Assembly: GCA_040285825.1 (NCBI GenBank)
Contig: JAUPSS010000004.1
Span: 6,703,658-6,767,657, forward strand
Direction of reading: 5' to 3'
Source: Eukaryota sp. TZLM1-RC
Taxonomy: Eukaryota > Metamonada: BaSk clade
Length of the DNA: 64,000 nucleotides
Every line of letters starts with the position of its first letter. Within the stretch, counting starts at the first letter, position 1. Of this stretch, positions 54,233 through 63,117 are shown piece by piece. Made by a program: the position numbers and the translations under genes. A model generated the notes under the pieces. It was not told where the DNA came from and ran no database searches. It was given only the letters and a program-made list of their open reading frames with translations.

Positions 54233-55730
54233 TTAAAACTCCACATCCTCAAAACCTGCCTCCCCTACATCAAAACAATTAATCGCTAAAGATTCAGAAA
54301 ATTTCCCAAAAGAAGATAGTGAATCAGAAATTAGTGTTACCATTCCCTTTAAAATAGAAAATACAATCCTGTTTTGCCAGTAAACACGATTGAAAATTCT
54401 TCCAGTTCTTTCCTTTACAACTACAACAAAATCCTCAAGGAAAGCCATAGCAGCCTTACCTAGAGATCCAAGCAAAGAAAAAACAAATGGACATAAATTA
54501 TATTGGGCATGAGAATTTTCATTAACCGAGGAAATGGGTTTCGCATATATAGCAATTTTATATTTTTCGCCTGCAAAAAGAGGATTATTTACATCCGAGT
54601 TAATGAAATGTTCGTTAGAGGAATAACAAGGGTCAATAGACATGGCGTCCAAAATAGTAAAACTACCATTTAAACCAGGAACAACTAGATCACCTCTAGT
54701 CAGACCCATAGAAGCTCTGTTGTAACGCGTACTGTCAATATTGAGATCATCAAGAATTAATTTTGATAACAGCGGTTCTAAAAAGGAATCTACTCGATAT
54801 GATTTGCACATTACATAAATTTGGTCCCTGACGTTATTATGCACTTTGCTTCTAAACGTAATGAAATGTTTACAGTTCAAAAGATGAGTAAACAAAAGAG
54901 GTTTACCACATTTACAAGTTAAATGATTGGGCAAATTGTTTGGCCAAAGAAAACAACGAAAACGCATGTTTAGAAGCCATTCATTGTCTTTTAACAAAAG
55001 TCCATAAACAGAGGGAACTTGAGTTACTAAAGCAGCAGCTGAACTATCACGAATATCCTTTAAAAAATTACCGAAAGCGGGATTTTTAGTTTTGGCCAAG
55101 CCAAGTCTTACTTCATAATCCAAGCCTTCATATAATTTAACCAGATGGTGCTGAAGCTTTTTCAAGCAAAAACGTAAATTTGGAAGTGATCGGGTGGGAA
55201 TTTCTTGAACATTTTGAGGAAAACACTGAATCCAGATATCACTAGGCAAATTATCTAATTCGATTTGAAGTTGATTCAAGTAAAAATTTGATTCACCATT
55301 GATCAGATGAACATCAAAAGGGAACCTTTGGAAAAATTCAAAAACAAAATTTTTACCACCTCCCAAAAATGCTGCTTTACACAGAATCGAAGATTTGGTG
55401 AATCCAATGCCACCCAAATCTGCTGAACAAAATACATGACTTCGAATTAAAGATTCATTTACTTCTAATAAAAAAGAAAAAAATTTGACTCGAAGTTTGT
55501 TAAAAGATCTGCAAAAATTGAGAGATACCGAAGGGGGAGTTGACCTTAAAATATGAGTCAATTTTCCAGAATAACAAATTTTTAAAATAAAAAATTTGAT
55601 GTGTTTCTCAATGTCACATTCAGCAATAAAACTAAGATCCTTGTCAAACTTCTCCAATAAATTGTTTAACTGGGAATAAATTTCATCCAAATTGCCAAGC
55701 CAACATCCAAAAAACTTAAAAGCTTGTTAA
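54233..55730 (-). mobile_element. LINE copy with the best-preserved C-terminal ORF (restriction-like endonuclease type)
   Basis: A 485-codon open frame (54233-55690; no ATG at its 5' edge) covers the post-polymerase part of a non-LTR retrotransposon. Upstream, FKFFGCWLGNLDEIYSQ matches the region just after the RT palm, so the polymerase itself is lost by 5' truncation. In order: thumb helices, MRFRCFLWPNNLP, the CCHC finger CKCGKPLLFTHLLNC, VRDQIYVMCKS, and the PD-(D/E)xK-like endonuclease block GDLVVPGLNGSFTILDAMSIDP, then a ~130-residue tail ending FEDVEF. The finger followed by the endonuclease is the layout of R2/NeSL-type LINEs, which use a restriction-like rather than APE nuclease. An uninterrupted frame suggests recent insertion. 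Confidence 0.88.
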
Positions 55731-55813
55731 AAAAAAGTTACTGACTTCAGTAAGAAACTTGTAGAACTATAATATATTAGGCGGCGAATATAAATAAAAA
55801 ATCAAATAGACAA

Positions 55814-56098
55814 CTAAGGCTCCACATAATCATCTGCCTCTGCAACATCGAAAGAGTTAATTACTAAATATTTTGCAAATGGACCAAAATAAGAAACTGA
55901 ATCAGAAATATATTTCAACATTCCCTTATAAATTGCAAACACAATCCTTTTTTGCCAGTCAACACGATTGAAAATACCTCCAGCCCTTTCTTTTACAACT
56001 ACTCTGGATTCCTCGAGGAAAGCCAAAGCAACCTTACCTAAAGAACTGAGCAAAGAAGAAAGATTAGATAGATTAGATGAATTAGAAATGTTATTCAT
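55814..56098 (-). mobile_element. LINE 3' fragment
   Basis: A 94-codon scrap matching the last residues of the neighbouring LINE: LSSLGKVALAFLEESRVVVKERAGGIFNRVDWQKRIVF, ending DDYVEP. It lies 5' of the copy at 54233-55730, same strand, so the younger LINE probably inserted just beside an older one. Confidence 0.8.
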
Positions 56099-56342
56099 TT
56101 AGTGAGGGTAGTATCCGTAGGTGATTTAAATTGGAACTAAATGTACTAATACTCACCAGATAACTAATAGTTCCAAAATGCAATATTATCGATTCATCTT
56201 TTATTATAGTGTTCGTCCAAGTGCATGTAAAAAGAATAGTGTTTTGGTGAAAGAATTGGTGTGGTGAAAGAGGATTTTATAATTATGTGGACAAAACGAA
56301 AACCACACAAATACCTTCTGAAAGTTACTTCAATATTAACAT

Positions 56343-56823
56343 ATGTCCCAGGTCCACATTCTTGATGTTAAAATCCTCAACAATCCAGCAAAGTTCTTAG
56401 ACCCTTATCAATTTGAAATAGCATTTGAAGCTCAAGATAGCATATCCGCTGACGACAGTAGGTTATATACACTTGCTACTCATCTTAGTTCTTGAGTTTC
56501 GTATTGTCTATGTAGGTTCTTCCAAGTCTGAAGAACATGACCAGGAACTGGATGTTATTGAAATATCACCCATACCTGCAGGAACCAGTCGATTCACAGT
56601 TGAAACAGACCCACCTGAACCTTCAAAGATTCCTCTGGATGATCTTCTTGGTGTCACAGTAATATTTGTGGCTTGTGTACTTAATGGAAAGGAAATCGTT
56701 CGTATTGGGTTCTTTTGTAATGTACATTATGAAGACCCACAAGCTGAGTTGGATGAACCTGATTTTAAGCTTTTGAATAGAAATGTATGCATTGACGAAC
56801 CAAGGATTACAGTTCATGGATAA
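56343..56823 (+). CDS. ASF1: Histone H3-H4 chaperone ASF1
   Basis: A 149-residue protein, CDS join(56343..56457,56489..56823). It matches the conserved ASF1 core, which binds the H3-H4 dimer during replication-coupled assembly. Exon 1 reads MSQVHILDVKILNNPAKFLD then PYQFEIAFEA. A 31-nt intron (GTAGGT...CTTAG) follows. Exon 2 reads ILEFRIVYVGSSKSEEHDQELD, then PIPAGTSRFTVETDPP, LLGVTVIFVACVLNGKEIVRIGFF and the ending DEPRITVHG. Removing the intron restores the DLEWKLTYVGS-like strand. The length is that of the ASF1 core with no acidic tail. Without splicing, the start of the second exon frame is a false hydrophobic sequence. Confidence 0.93.
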
Positions 56824-57076
56824 TCTCAATAAAATAAATTAAGAACATGTTGTTGATACTCATCAATGAGATGATGGAAATAGGTATTAAAGATCAGCAT
56901 ACACTCTTCTTTAGGGCATACATATCCTTTAAGGCTAAGGACATATCTCTTTGATTTGTCTGTGTTGATTTCAATTTATAAAGGATATTGGTGTTGATAC
57001 ACGTAATCATCGCTAGTTGTTGTCATGAAGGGAGTTTGTATTTCAATATTTCTTAGTATTTTGCAAAATTGGTGAA
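56824..57076. other. Intergenic
   Basis: Short spacer after ASF1, AATAAAATAAATT six bases beyond the stop as a likely polyadenylation context. Nothing else supported. Confidence 0.5.
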
Positions 57077-57078
57077 TT

Positions 57079-57116
57079 GCCATTCCCATTCCCATTCCCA
57101 TTCCCACCCCATTCCC
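57079..57116. repeat. CCCATT hexamer microsatellite
   Basis: Four to five tandem copies of CCCATT followed by two imperfect copies, lying about 15 bp upstream of the ATG at 57131. It would sit in the promoter or 5' UTR of that frame. Confidence 0.8.
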
Positions 57117-57130
57117 AATTCTCAAAATCC

Positions 57131-57529
57131 ATGCCGTTTAACACCGATCATTTTTTTTCTGATGTCAATTTACTTCAACTTAAGGAAGGATTGGTGTTCT
57201 ATTTTTATTCTTTTATTGGAAAAAACAAATCTGTCAAAAGTTTTATTGGACAATACAAATTGTTTAAAACTAATGTCGCTATAATTGAGTGCGCACCAAA
57301 CAAAAACAATGTTATACCAAACGCACCATCGTACCACCGAACAAAAAAAGTAATAGTAATAAAAAGTAGTGGTTGTGGTTATCCAATTGCTCCTTTTGTG
57401 GATTCTTCTCAGGTTGTTGTTGACTTTACTACTGTTGATTCTTTTGCTTCAATTTACTGTGAAGATGTCTTAGTTAGTTCTAATGGCCACTTAGACAAGG
57501 CTGAGTTGATTCTAATTCTTTTCTGTTGA
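57131..57529 (+). CDS. Hypothetical protein, 132 residues
   Basis: ATG at 57131 opens a frame reading MPFNTDHFFSDVNLLQLKEG then a Lys/Phe-rich segment, KKVIVIKSSGCGYPIAPFVDSSQVVVDF and SFASIYCEDVLVSS. Composition is protein-like but no family is recognised. It overlaps the 3' end of the coiled-coil gene on the other strand by 18 bases. The repeat GTTGATTCTAATT occurs twice at this overlap (57507 and 57526). It could be a gene or a relic. Confidence 0.4.
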   Translation: MPFNTDHFFSDVNLLQLKEGLVFYFYSFIGKNKSVKSFIGQYKLFKTNVAIIECAPNKNNVIPNAPSYHRTKKVIVIKSSGCGYPIAPFVDSSQVVVDFTTVDSFASIYCEDVLVSSNGHLDKAELILILFC

Positions 57530-58150
57530 TTCTAATTGTCTCTTCAGTAATAACTGATCCTTTTCTGAGCTCTTCTTCCACTCATCTTTATAATTTTCAA
57601 GTTTTTCAATCCATTCCGCGTCCTTTGAACTACAAATATTTGTCAGCTGAGACTTGACACTTGTCAGCTCAGAGAACAGCTCAGTGACACGTGTTTCTGC
57701 TGAATTCAACTGACTTTTGTAATTTTGCGCTTCCTTTTGAATTTGTTGAAATTCAGTTTCTAAAATATTATTTTCAGCCACTTGATTAGTTAATTCCAAA
57801 TCCTTTTCATTAATTTCAGACATTAACTGGGAATTTCGGAATCTTAACTTTGAAATTTCAGTTTCCAGTTTATGCGCATCATGAGAGTGTAGAGACGACA
57901 GAGCAAGGGAAAGAGAGGACTGTAGTTGAGATTCAATTGAGGTAAGTTCTGCATTGATATCATGGCGAAGGTCATTGAGATCAGAACGAAGCGAGAACGC
58001 ATTTGAAACCTTCTGGAGTGTGTCTGGAGCGAAAAATACATCACTTACTTGTGGAAGAGGAAGATTATGTGATTTGCAGTAGTTTTGATAAGTAGTGATT
58101 GTGTGTTTAAGCTGAATCACCTTGGTTTGTAAAGAATTGAGTTTAGACAT
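57512..58150 (-). CDS. Coiled-coil protein of unknown function
   Basis: A 212-residue protein starting MSKLNSLQTKVIQLKHTITT. The N-terminal ~65 residues form a helix plus short non-helical segment (NLPLPQVSDVFFAPD). The rest is heptad-repeat coiled coil (HKLETEISKLRFRNSQLMSE, ENNILETEFQQIQKEAQNYK). No family can be named; a structural role at the cytoskeleton or kinetochore is possible. The ATG lies in an ATTAGCCGATG context as in PTRHD1 and DNAAF11. An internal ~80-bp segment is duplicated next to Fanzor A1 (12342-12424). Divergent from Fanzor E1 (255 bp between starts). Confidence 0.7.
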   Translation of the reverse strand: MSKLNSLQTKVIQLKHTITTYQNYCKSHNLPLPQVSDVFFAPDTLQKVSNAFSLRSDLNDLRHDINAELTSIESQLQSSLSLALSSLHSHDAHKLETEISKLRFRNSQLMSEINEKDLELTNQVAENNILETEFQQIQKEAQNYKSQLNSAETRVTELFSELTSVKSQLTNICSSKDAEWIEKLENYKDEWKKSSEKDQLLLKRQLESTEKN

Positions 58151-58405
58151 CGGCTAATAACACAAAACGTCAAACAGTGGTAACCTGTTGAGATTAATGG
58201 AGGACGTGGATAAAATAAACTGAGATGCTGAACTACTCAGTTGGAGAATTCTTACAAAGTAAATGGAAAGTGTGGGAAAGTGTGGGAATAGTGAAAACCT
58301 CCCAAAACCAAGTTGAGGGTTAAAATCCTCCCAGAATAGGCAACCAGAAGTCGAAAATGGGTGACAAGTGTAAAATTTGATAGATGAGCTCTTTATTCTC
58401 ACTAC

Positions 58406-60360
58406 ATGTCAGACACCCCCTCTGTATCACGTGTATTCACTCGGTCTTGTGCACTTAACTCGCTGCTGACCCCTGCAGCGGTGCAACAAATTCGGACTGA
58501 CCTTCCTGTGGTCACCGAGATTTGTCATGAAGCTTCTTTATTGCTTCAATCTTTTCTTCTAAATTTTCCGTTGGCATCAAGAGCTTTAGTGGAACAGGAT
58601 GTATGGTATCTGTTTATGACCGTCATCACCACTGGTTCTTTTCCTAAGCCTTCCACATCTAAAGGCCAACGCCAATTACTCCATATCTTTTACAATGGAT
58701 TTCTTCCTGAATGCCCACAAGACAGGTCTCTTGTTTCTGTGTGGGAAAATTCTTTAGTGCCTTACAGAAATTCATTCCATCTTTTCCTCAATGATTGGCT
58801 GCAGTCCCAGAACTGTAATTTTATCAATAGAAAAGGGCTTTCTTCTTATCTTGCCTGTCGTGCTCGTCAATTGGCCTCCAACGTTAAGACATGTTTACCC
58901 AAAATTTGTCAATCCTGGACAAAAAACTTTATTCGTGCTCATTGTAGAGCCCTGAATAAAACAAATGTCTTTGCAAATAATATTCTTTCACTTTTGCCAG
59001 ATGAACTACTAGCCCAACCCGAGGAAGTAGTAGTTGATTCTGTTCTTGAATACCTCATCAATTTCAATTTGAATAATTCAAGAGAAAGATTTTTTTTATT
59101 GAATGCATGTAGGTTTATCTTGAATCTCTTTCAAAGATTTCCTACCACTGCCTCCCTACTGTCCTCACATGATAAAATCACTTTTCATCAAAGGAAATTA
59201 GTGAGCTTTTTCTCTTCAATCTTAAAATTTCACAATACTTACTCACTTTCTTTTCTCATATGCATTGCTGGAAGAAATTTAGAATAATACCTTTAGCTTC
59301 TCATAAAGGTTCTAAATTTATTGAGGTACCTTCACAAATTTTCCACTCTGTGAAAAAAATTTCCAATTATTGAAGGATCATCTTCCAAAACAAAGTTTAT
59401 CAAAAATACATGTCTGAAACGAGTATTCAAACAATGTCCTTACCAAAAATTCAATATCAACAGAAAAAGTTTGAAAAATAGATTTAACAAAATTTTATTG
59501 AAAACTAATGGTAATGAACTGCTTTTGACCTTTGAAGGTAAAAATAATGACTCAGAAAACACAGATGAGCTGGATGAACCACCGAAAAGAAAAGAAGATC
59601 AAAAAGTGAAATGAAAAGTGACCCTAATGCCAACAAAACCAGAGAAACACAGTTGAAGGGTACTAAAAAAATGCCCCGTCGAAGACGTAGACATCCAGTC
59701 GAAATTTTACCTGAAAGGCCCCTTATCGGCGTTGATCTTGGCCAATCAAGATTATGTGGTTACTTCTTAAATGATAATCAATGTGGAGTTATCCCTTGTC
59801 CAACTGGCAGAAGATACATGACAAAAAATTCACCCAGTAAACACTCTCCCAACCAATATTCCGTTCAAAATTTCAACCAATATTTGAACCATTGGAATTT
59901 GGTCAGGAGGAAAGTGTATTTGGAAAGTAATCGCCAGAAATGGAAAATAATTAAATTTGATAACCGCAGACGAAAAGAGAGACGGTTCAGAGAGAGTCTC
60001 AACAAATTTCAAAGTCTGGCTGGACATCCTGAAAAACTCTATCTTGCTGTGGGTTCTGCTAATTTCCCTTCTCATTGCCGAAAAGTCAATCGATATGGAT
60101 CAGCAAGGGCTTTCAGAAAATGGTTGTGTTATCAAAAGGACGTGAAGCACTTGTCAACCAGTGAGTTTAATACAAGCAAACTGTCAAGTTGTTGCATGGC
60201 CGAGAATATTCAAGCAGGCTCATGGCAGATGCGTATTTGTACTGAGTGTCAAATAGTATATGACAGAGATATTTCCGCTGCAAAAAATATTCAAATTAAG
60301 AAAAAAGCGGAATTGTGGCCGGAAAGATACATTTGCCCAGATGCTCTGTTGAGAAGATGA
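58406..60360 (+). pseudogene. Fanzor family E (E1), two main open blocks separated by frame breaks
   Basis: Third family with the A/B type layout. The N-terminal block (58406-59287, 293 codons from ATG) holds helical sequence including LQSFLLNFPLASRALVEQDVW, similar in pattern to the same region of A and B. The region 59250-59610 is broken by at least two shifts or stops. The C-terminal block (59611-60360) encodes a basic linker KKMPRRRRRHP, RuvC-I PLIGVDLGQSRLCGYF (Asp42 of that block), LYLAVGSANFPSH, STSEFNTSKLSSCC, CTEC and YDRDISAAKNIQ (RuvC-III Asp). All catalytic positions are encoded but not in one frame. Hairpin-rich DNA and the MOG1 gene follow on the same strand. Confidence 0.83.
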
Positions 60361-60401
60361 ATGGGGAACCTGAGCATACAGGAACAAAAACTTTTGAGAC
60401 C

Positions 60402-60435
60402 GATCTACAAATGCCCTAGTAGCATTTGGTAGATC
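60402..60435 (+). other. Strong stem-loop after Fanzor E1
   Basis: GATCTACAAATGC pairs with GCATTTG-GTAGATC: 13 base pairs, one bulged G and a seven-base loop (CCTAGTA), starting 42 bases after the E1 stop codon. Candidate scaffold hairpin of an omega RNA or an element-end structure. Confidence 0.6.
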
Positions 60436-60592
60436 CACTTAGATACATCAAGTCGCGAGGCTTTGTTCTGTGAAAGCAGTAGGTGTATTTAAGTGAGGTA
60501 GCCCATTGATGAAGATCATGATTGTCTTTGTCAAATGATGCTACATGTCTCTTACAGCCTGTGAGTAGACATTGAGAAAGTTGAAAACAGGA

Positions 60593-60631
60593 GTGAATTT
60601 CACAGGGGAATGCATGATAAGTGAAATTCAC
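60593..60631 (+). other. Perfect 11-bp inverted repeat upstream of MOG1
   Basis: GTGAATTTCAC and GTGAAATTCAC, separated by 17 bases, end 21 bases before the MOG1 ATG. The second arm resembles the right terminus of family A (GAAATTCACAG) and the shared leader (GTGAAATTCTCAG). May mark the right end of Fanzor E1 or a promoter element. Confidence 0.5.
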
Positions 60632-60652
60632 AGTTAGTTTCCCTTCTATTTA

Positions 60653-61171
60653 ATGAGCCTAAAACCCACAGGATTCTTTGGTGGTGCCGTATGTGCATCA
60701 ATACCTCCAGACTGGCGTGACTTTTCATTAGATCGTCCAGTTCAAGATAATCAGGAAATCTTTGTTGATCGTTCAAGCGGATCTGTCTTTGTCATTGACA
60801 TAGTTGAGTCACCGTCTGTTGACGCATCTTCCATGGGCAAGTTTCATTTTGATGATCTTTCTGAAAGTAATGGCATGGAAGGTGCAATGGTAGATTCTTC
60901 TGGAGAACCCCCATTTTCAATGAACTTATTAACAGTGCCTCATCAATCTTGTTTCCTTGTTGGGTCTGGAACTGTTGAAGACTACATTTATGAGGATGAT
61001 AAGTCTAAAACAAAGACCTTGTATACATATTTGACCATTTTGAGGTTCAAAGAGTCCAATACAGATATTCTCGTGTACATCACAGATGCCACTGAAAACC
61101 AACAACTTAAATCGGTTTATTTCAAGATAATGGCCACGTTAGAAATTAATACAAAACAATTAGGATTGTAA
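60653..61171 (+). CDS. MOG1: Ran-binding protein MOG1 (RANGRF)
   Basis: A 172-residue protein matching MOG1, which binds Ran and promotes nucleotide release in nuclear transport. Seen: the diagnostic FFGGAVCASIPPDWRDFSLDRPVQDNQEIFVD near the N-terminus, followed by VFVIDIVES, then alternating strands and helices to LVYITDATENQQ. Length is close to the family's usual ~180-190. Start ATG 60653 is supported by the conserved FGGA at residue 9. Single exon. Fanzor E1 and its hairpins lie just upstream on the same strand. Confidence 0.92.
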   Translation: MSLKPTGFFGGAVCASIPPDWRDFSLDRPVQDNQEIFVDRSSGSVFVIDIVESPSVDASSMGKFHFDDLSESNGMEGAMVDSSGEPPFSMNLLTVPHQSCFLVGSGTVEDYIYEDDKSKTKTLYTYLTILRFKESNTDILVYITDATENQQLKSVYFKIMATLEINTKQLGL

Positions 61172-61234
61172 CTTAATCAAAAAAGTCGATATTTACAATT
61201 ATAGTAAGATTTAAATAAACATGAGTAATAAAAT

Positions 61235-62173
61235 CTAATCATTAAACCCTGCTAAATCAGTTATATATTGTGTAATTTCAGGAAGTATCAGTTCACATGG
61301 AAGATCAAGAGGTTCAACATGAAACCAATCATGTTGAAGAGCTTGTGCCGCATCAAGTCGATTATTGGGCCAACATAGACATTGTTCGAAAAAGTTAACA
61401 AGAACGCTATCAGAACCAGAGAACAGTGAGGAGAAGTTGCGTCCACTGGAATATGGAAACGAAACCTTGTGGAAATCATACAGTTTCTTAACCCCTGGCC
61501 ACGTGGAGTTTGTTGGTGATCCCAGAGTCTGGATAATCCGTTGAAGCTGGTCAATGTCTGAAATACCAGGAAATAAAGGTACTTTTGACAGTAACTCAGC
61601 CATAACACAGCCAGCTGCCCAGACATCAATGGTAGCATCATAATCTCGAGAACCAAAAAGAACTTCTGGAGACCGGTACCAACGGGTGGCGGGATGGGGG
61701 GTTAGGTTATCACATTTTTGAGGTAAACATCGGGCAAGTCCAAAGTCTGCAACCTTGATTACTCCTTTTGAATTAATGAGGATATTTCCAGGTTTTATAT
61801 CTCGGTGAATGAACGATGCATCATGAATGGCTTTCAATCCAGAGAACAATTGTTTCATGATAGACTTAAGTACAGGAATGGATAGGTGCCAAGATGTTTG
61901 ACGTATTAGAAAAGTTAAATCAAATGTGCAATATTCAGTCACTATGCAAAGAGTAGATGAGCTTTTAATGAAGAAATCAAGCACAGAGAGTACATTTTGA
62001 TGAGATATAGATTGTAGAACCTTGAGTTCACGTAAAACTGTCCGCAAAACAGTTTCATCAAAGCGAGAAAGACAAATCTCTTTGATGGCCACTATTTGGC
62101 CGGTGGTAGAGTGACGCGCCTTGTAGACAGATCCAAACTGACCTTTGCCAATCAAGTAAAGGGTCTCATACAT
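61235..62173 (-). CDS. CDK20: Cyclin-dependent kinase 20 (CCRK)-like kinase
   Basis: A 312-residue Ser/Thr kinase of the CDK group, catalytic domain only. Glycine loop GKGQFGSVYKA, VAIK lysine (residue 31), HRDIKPGN catalytic loop, DFGLAR, and TRWYRSPE in the activation segment are all present. The C-terminus, ALQHDWFHVEPLDLPCELILP, matches the distinctive CCRK/CDK20 ending (ALxHxxFxxxPxPxxPxELPxP). CDK20 orthologues such as Chlamydomonas LF2 control flagellar length, consistent with DNAAF11 in this window. The cyclin-binding helix lacks PSTAIRE (reads DETVLRTVLRELKVL), as in CCRK. ATG at 62173. Divergent from the phage-like gene at 62320. Confidence 0.87.
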   Translation of the reverse strand: MYETLYLIGKGQFGSVYKARHSTTGQIVAIKEICLSRFDETVLRTVLRELKVLQSISHQNVLSVLDFFIKSSSTLCIVTEYCTFDLTFLIRQTSWHLSIPVLKSIMKQLFSGLKAIHDASFIHRDIKPGNILINSKGVIKVADFGLARCLPQKCDNLTPHPATRWYRSPEVLFGSRDYDATIDVWAAGCVMAELLSKVPLFPGISDIDQLQRIIQTLGSPTNSTWPGVKKLYDFHKVSFPYSSGRNFSSLFSGSDSVLVNFFEQCLCWPNNRLDAAQALQHDWFHVEPLDLPCELILPEITQYITDLAGFND

Positions 62174-62319
62174 TTAAATGTCTTCAAACTTTGAAGATCT
62201 TAAGGACTGAAACAAATAAAAAATGAAATGAAAAAGTCCAAATACGGCAGTTTCCCCCATTAAACCGGAAACCCTTGTCGAAACCTTTATCATTTTTCTT
62301 GAAACCTTACTGATAGCCA

Positions 62320-63117
62320 ATGAACATCTTCTTTCTGAGTAAGAATCCAAAAGAAGCTGCAAACGACATGTGTGATCAGCACATTGTGAAGATGGCTCTC
62401 GAGTCAACCCAGCTCATGTTTACATGTCATCATATAACCAGGGATCCAGAGGACACCCAATGGATGGACAAATGTGAAATTGAAACAGGTCGAGTTCCTT
62501 ATAAACCATCTCATCAAAAACATGGTTCACAACTTTGGTTACATGAAAGTAAGGCCAACTACATGTGGCTCGCACAACATGCTATTGGAATCTCTGAAGA
62601 ATACGAGAAAAGGTACCAAAAAACACTACAAGGTAAAGTCCTTATCCATTGGCTAGCTAAAAATCCTCCACCTAATCTCCCTAATAAGTCAATGACCATA
62701 CCATACCTCGCTATGCCTGAGGACTGTAAATATATCTATCAACATGAAGGCATTGCAGAAGAGCCTGTTGAAAATGGCTTAAACCGTACGGTGATGTCAT
62801 ATAAGTTATACTACTTGTTATACAAAACCAGATTCGCACGTTATTTCTATATTGATGTACCTATGTGGTTAGAATCTACACTAGTGTACATTCAAAACTT
62901 GAGCAATACCAAATATCTCGATTTAATTCACGATGAAGCTATGAGAAAAACAATAGCTAAGAAACCTCCAAAAGTACCCAAAAGTGCCACAAAGGCATCC
63001 GTAAAGTCCAAAAGAAGAAGCAGTTTGGACAAACTGGAAGATGTATCACTGATCAAGGATGGAGAAGAGCTACCAATAAGGTTTAGAAGACTAACTCGTT
63101 CAATGACAAGTAAATAG
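62320..63117 (+). CDS. Phage-type 'pyrimidine dimer DNA glycosylase-like' protein
   Basis: A 265-residue protein. Its N-terminal ~200 residues read MNIFFLSKNPKEAANDMCDQ, then HIVKMALESTQLM, KPSHQKHGSQLWLHESKANYMWL, an ISEEYEKRY helix and YRKxYxxxK-like YKLYYLLYKTRFARY. These match a family very common in tailed phages and large DNA viruses, often annotated as pyrimidine-dimer DNA glycosylase or hypothetical, with the D-x-H-(I/V)VKM-x-L-E-(S/T)-xQ-L signature. The C-terminal ~65 residues are Lys/Ser-rich and look like a eukaryotic nuclear-localisation tail (SVKSKRRSSLDK). Enzymatic activity is not established for the family. A viral-to-host transfer is likely. Intact single exon, GATAGCCAATG start context. 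Confidence 0.8.
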   Translation: MNIFFLSKNPKEAANDMCDQHIVKMALESTQLMFTCHHITRDPEDTQWMDKCEIETGRVPYKPSHQKHGSQLWLHESKANYMWLAQHAIGISEEYEKRYQKTLQGKVLIHWLAKNPPPNLPNKSMTIPYLAMPEDCKYIYQHEGIAEEPVENGLNRTVMSYKLYYLLYKTRFARYFYIDVPMWLESTLVYIQNLSNTKYLDLIHDEAMRKTIAKKPPKVPKSATKASVKSKRRSSLDKLEDVSLIKDGEELPIRFRRLTRSMTSK

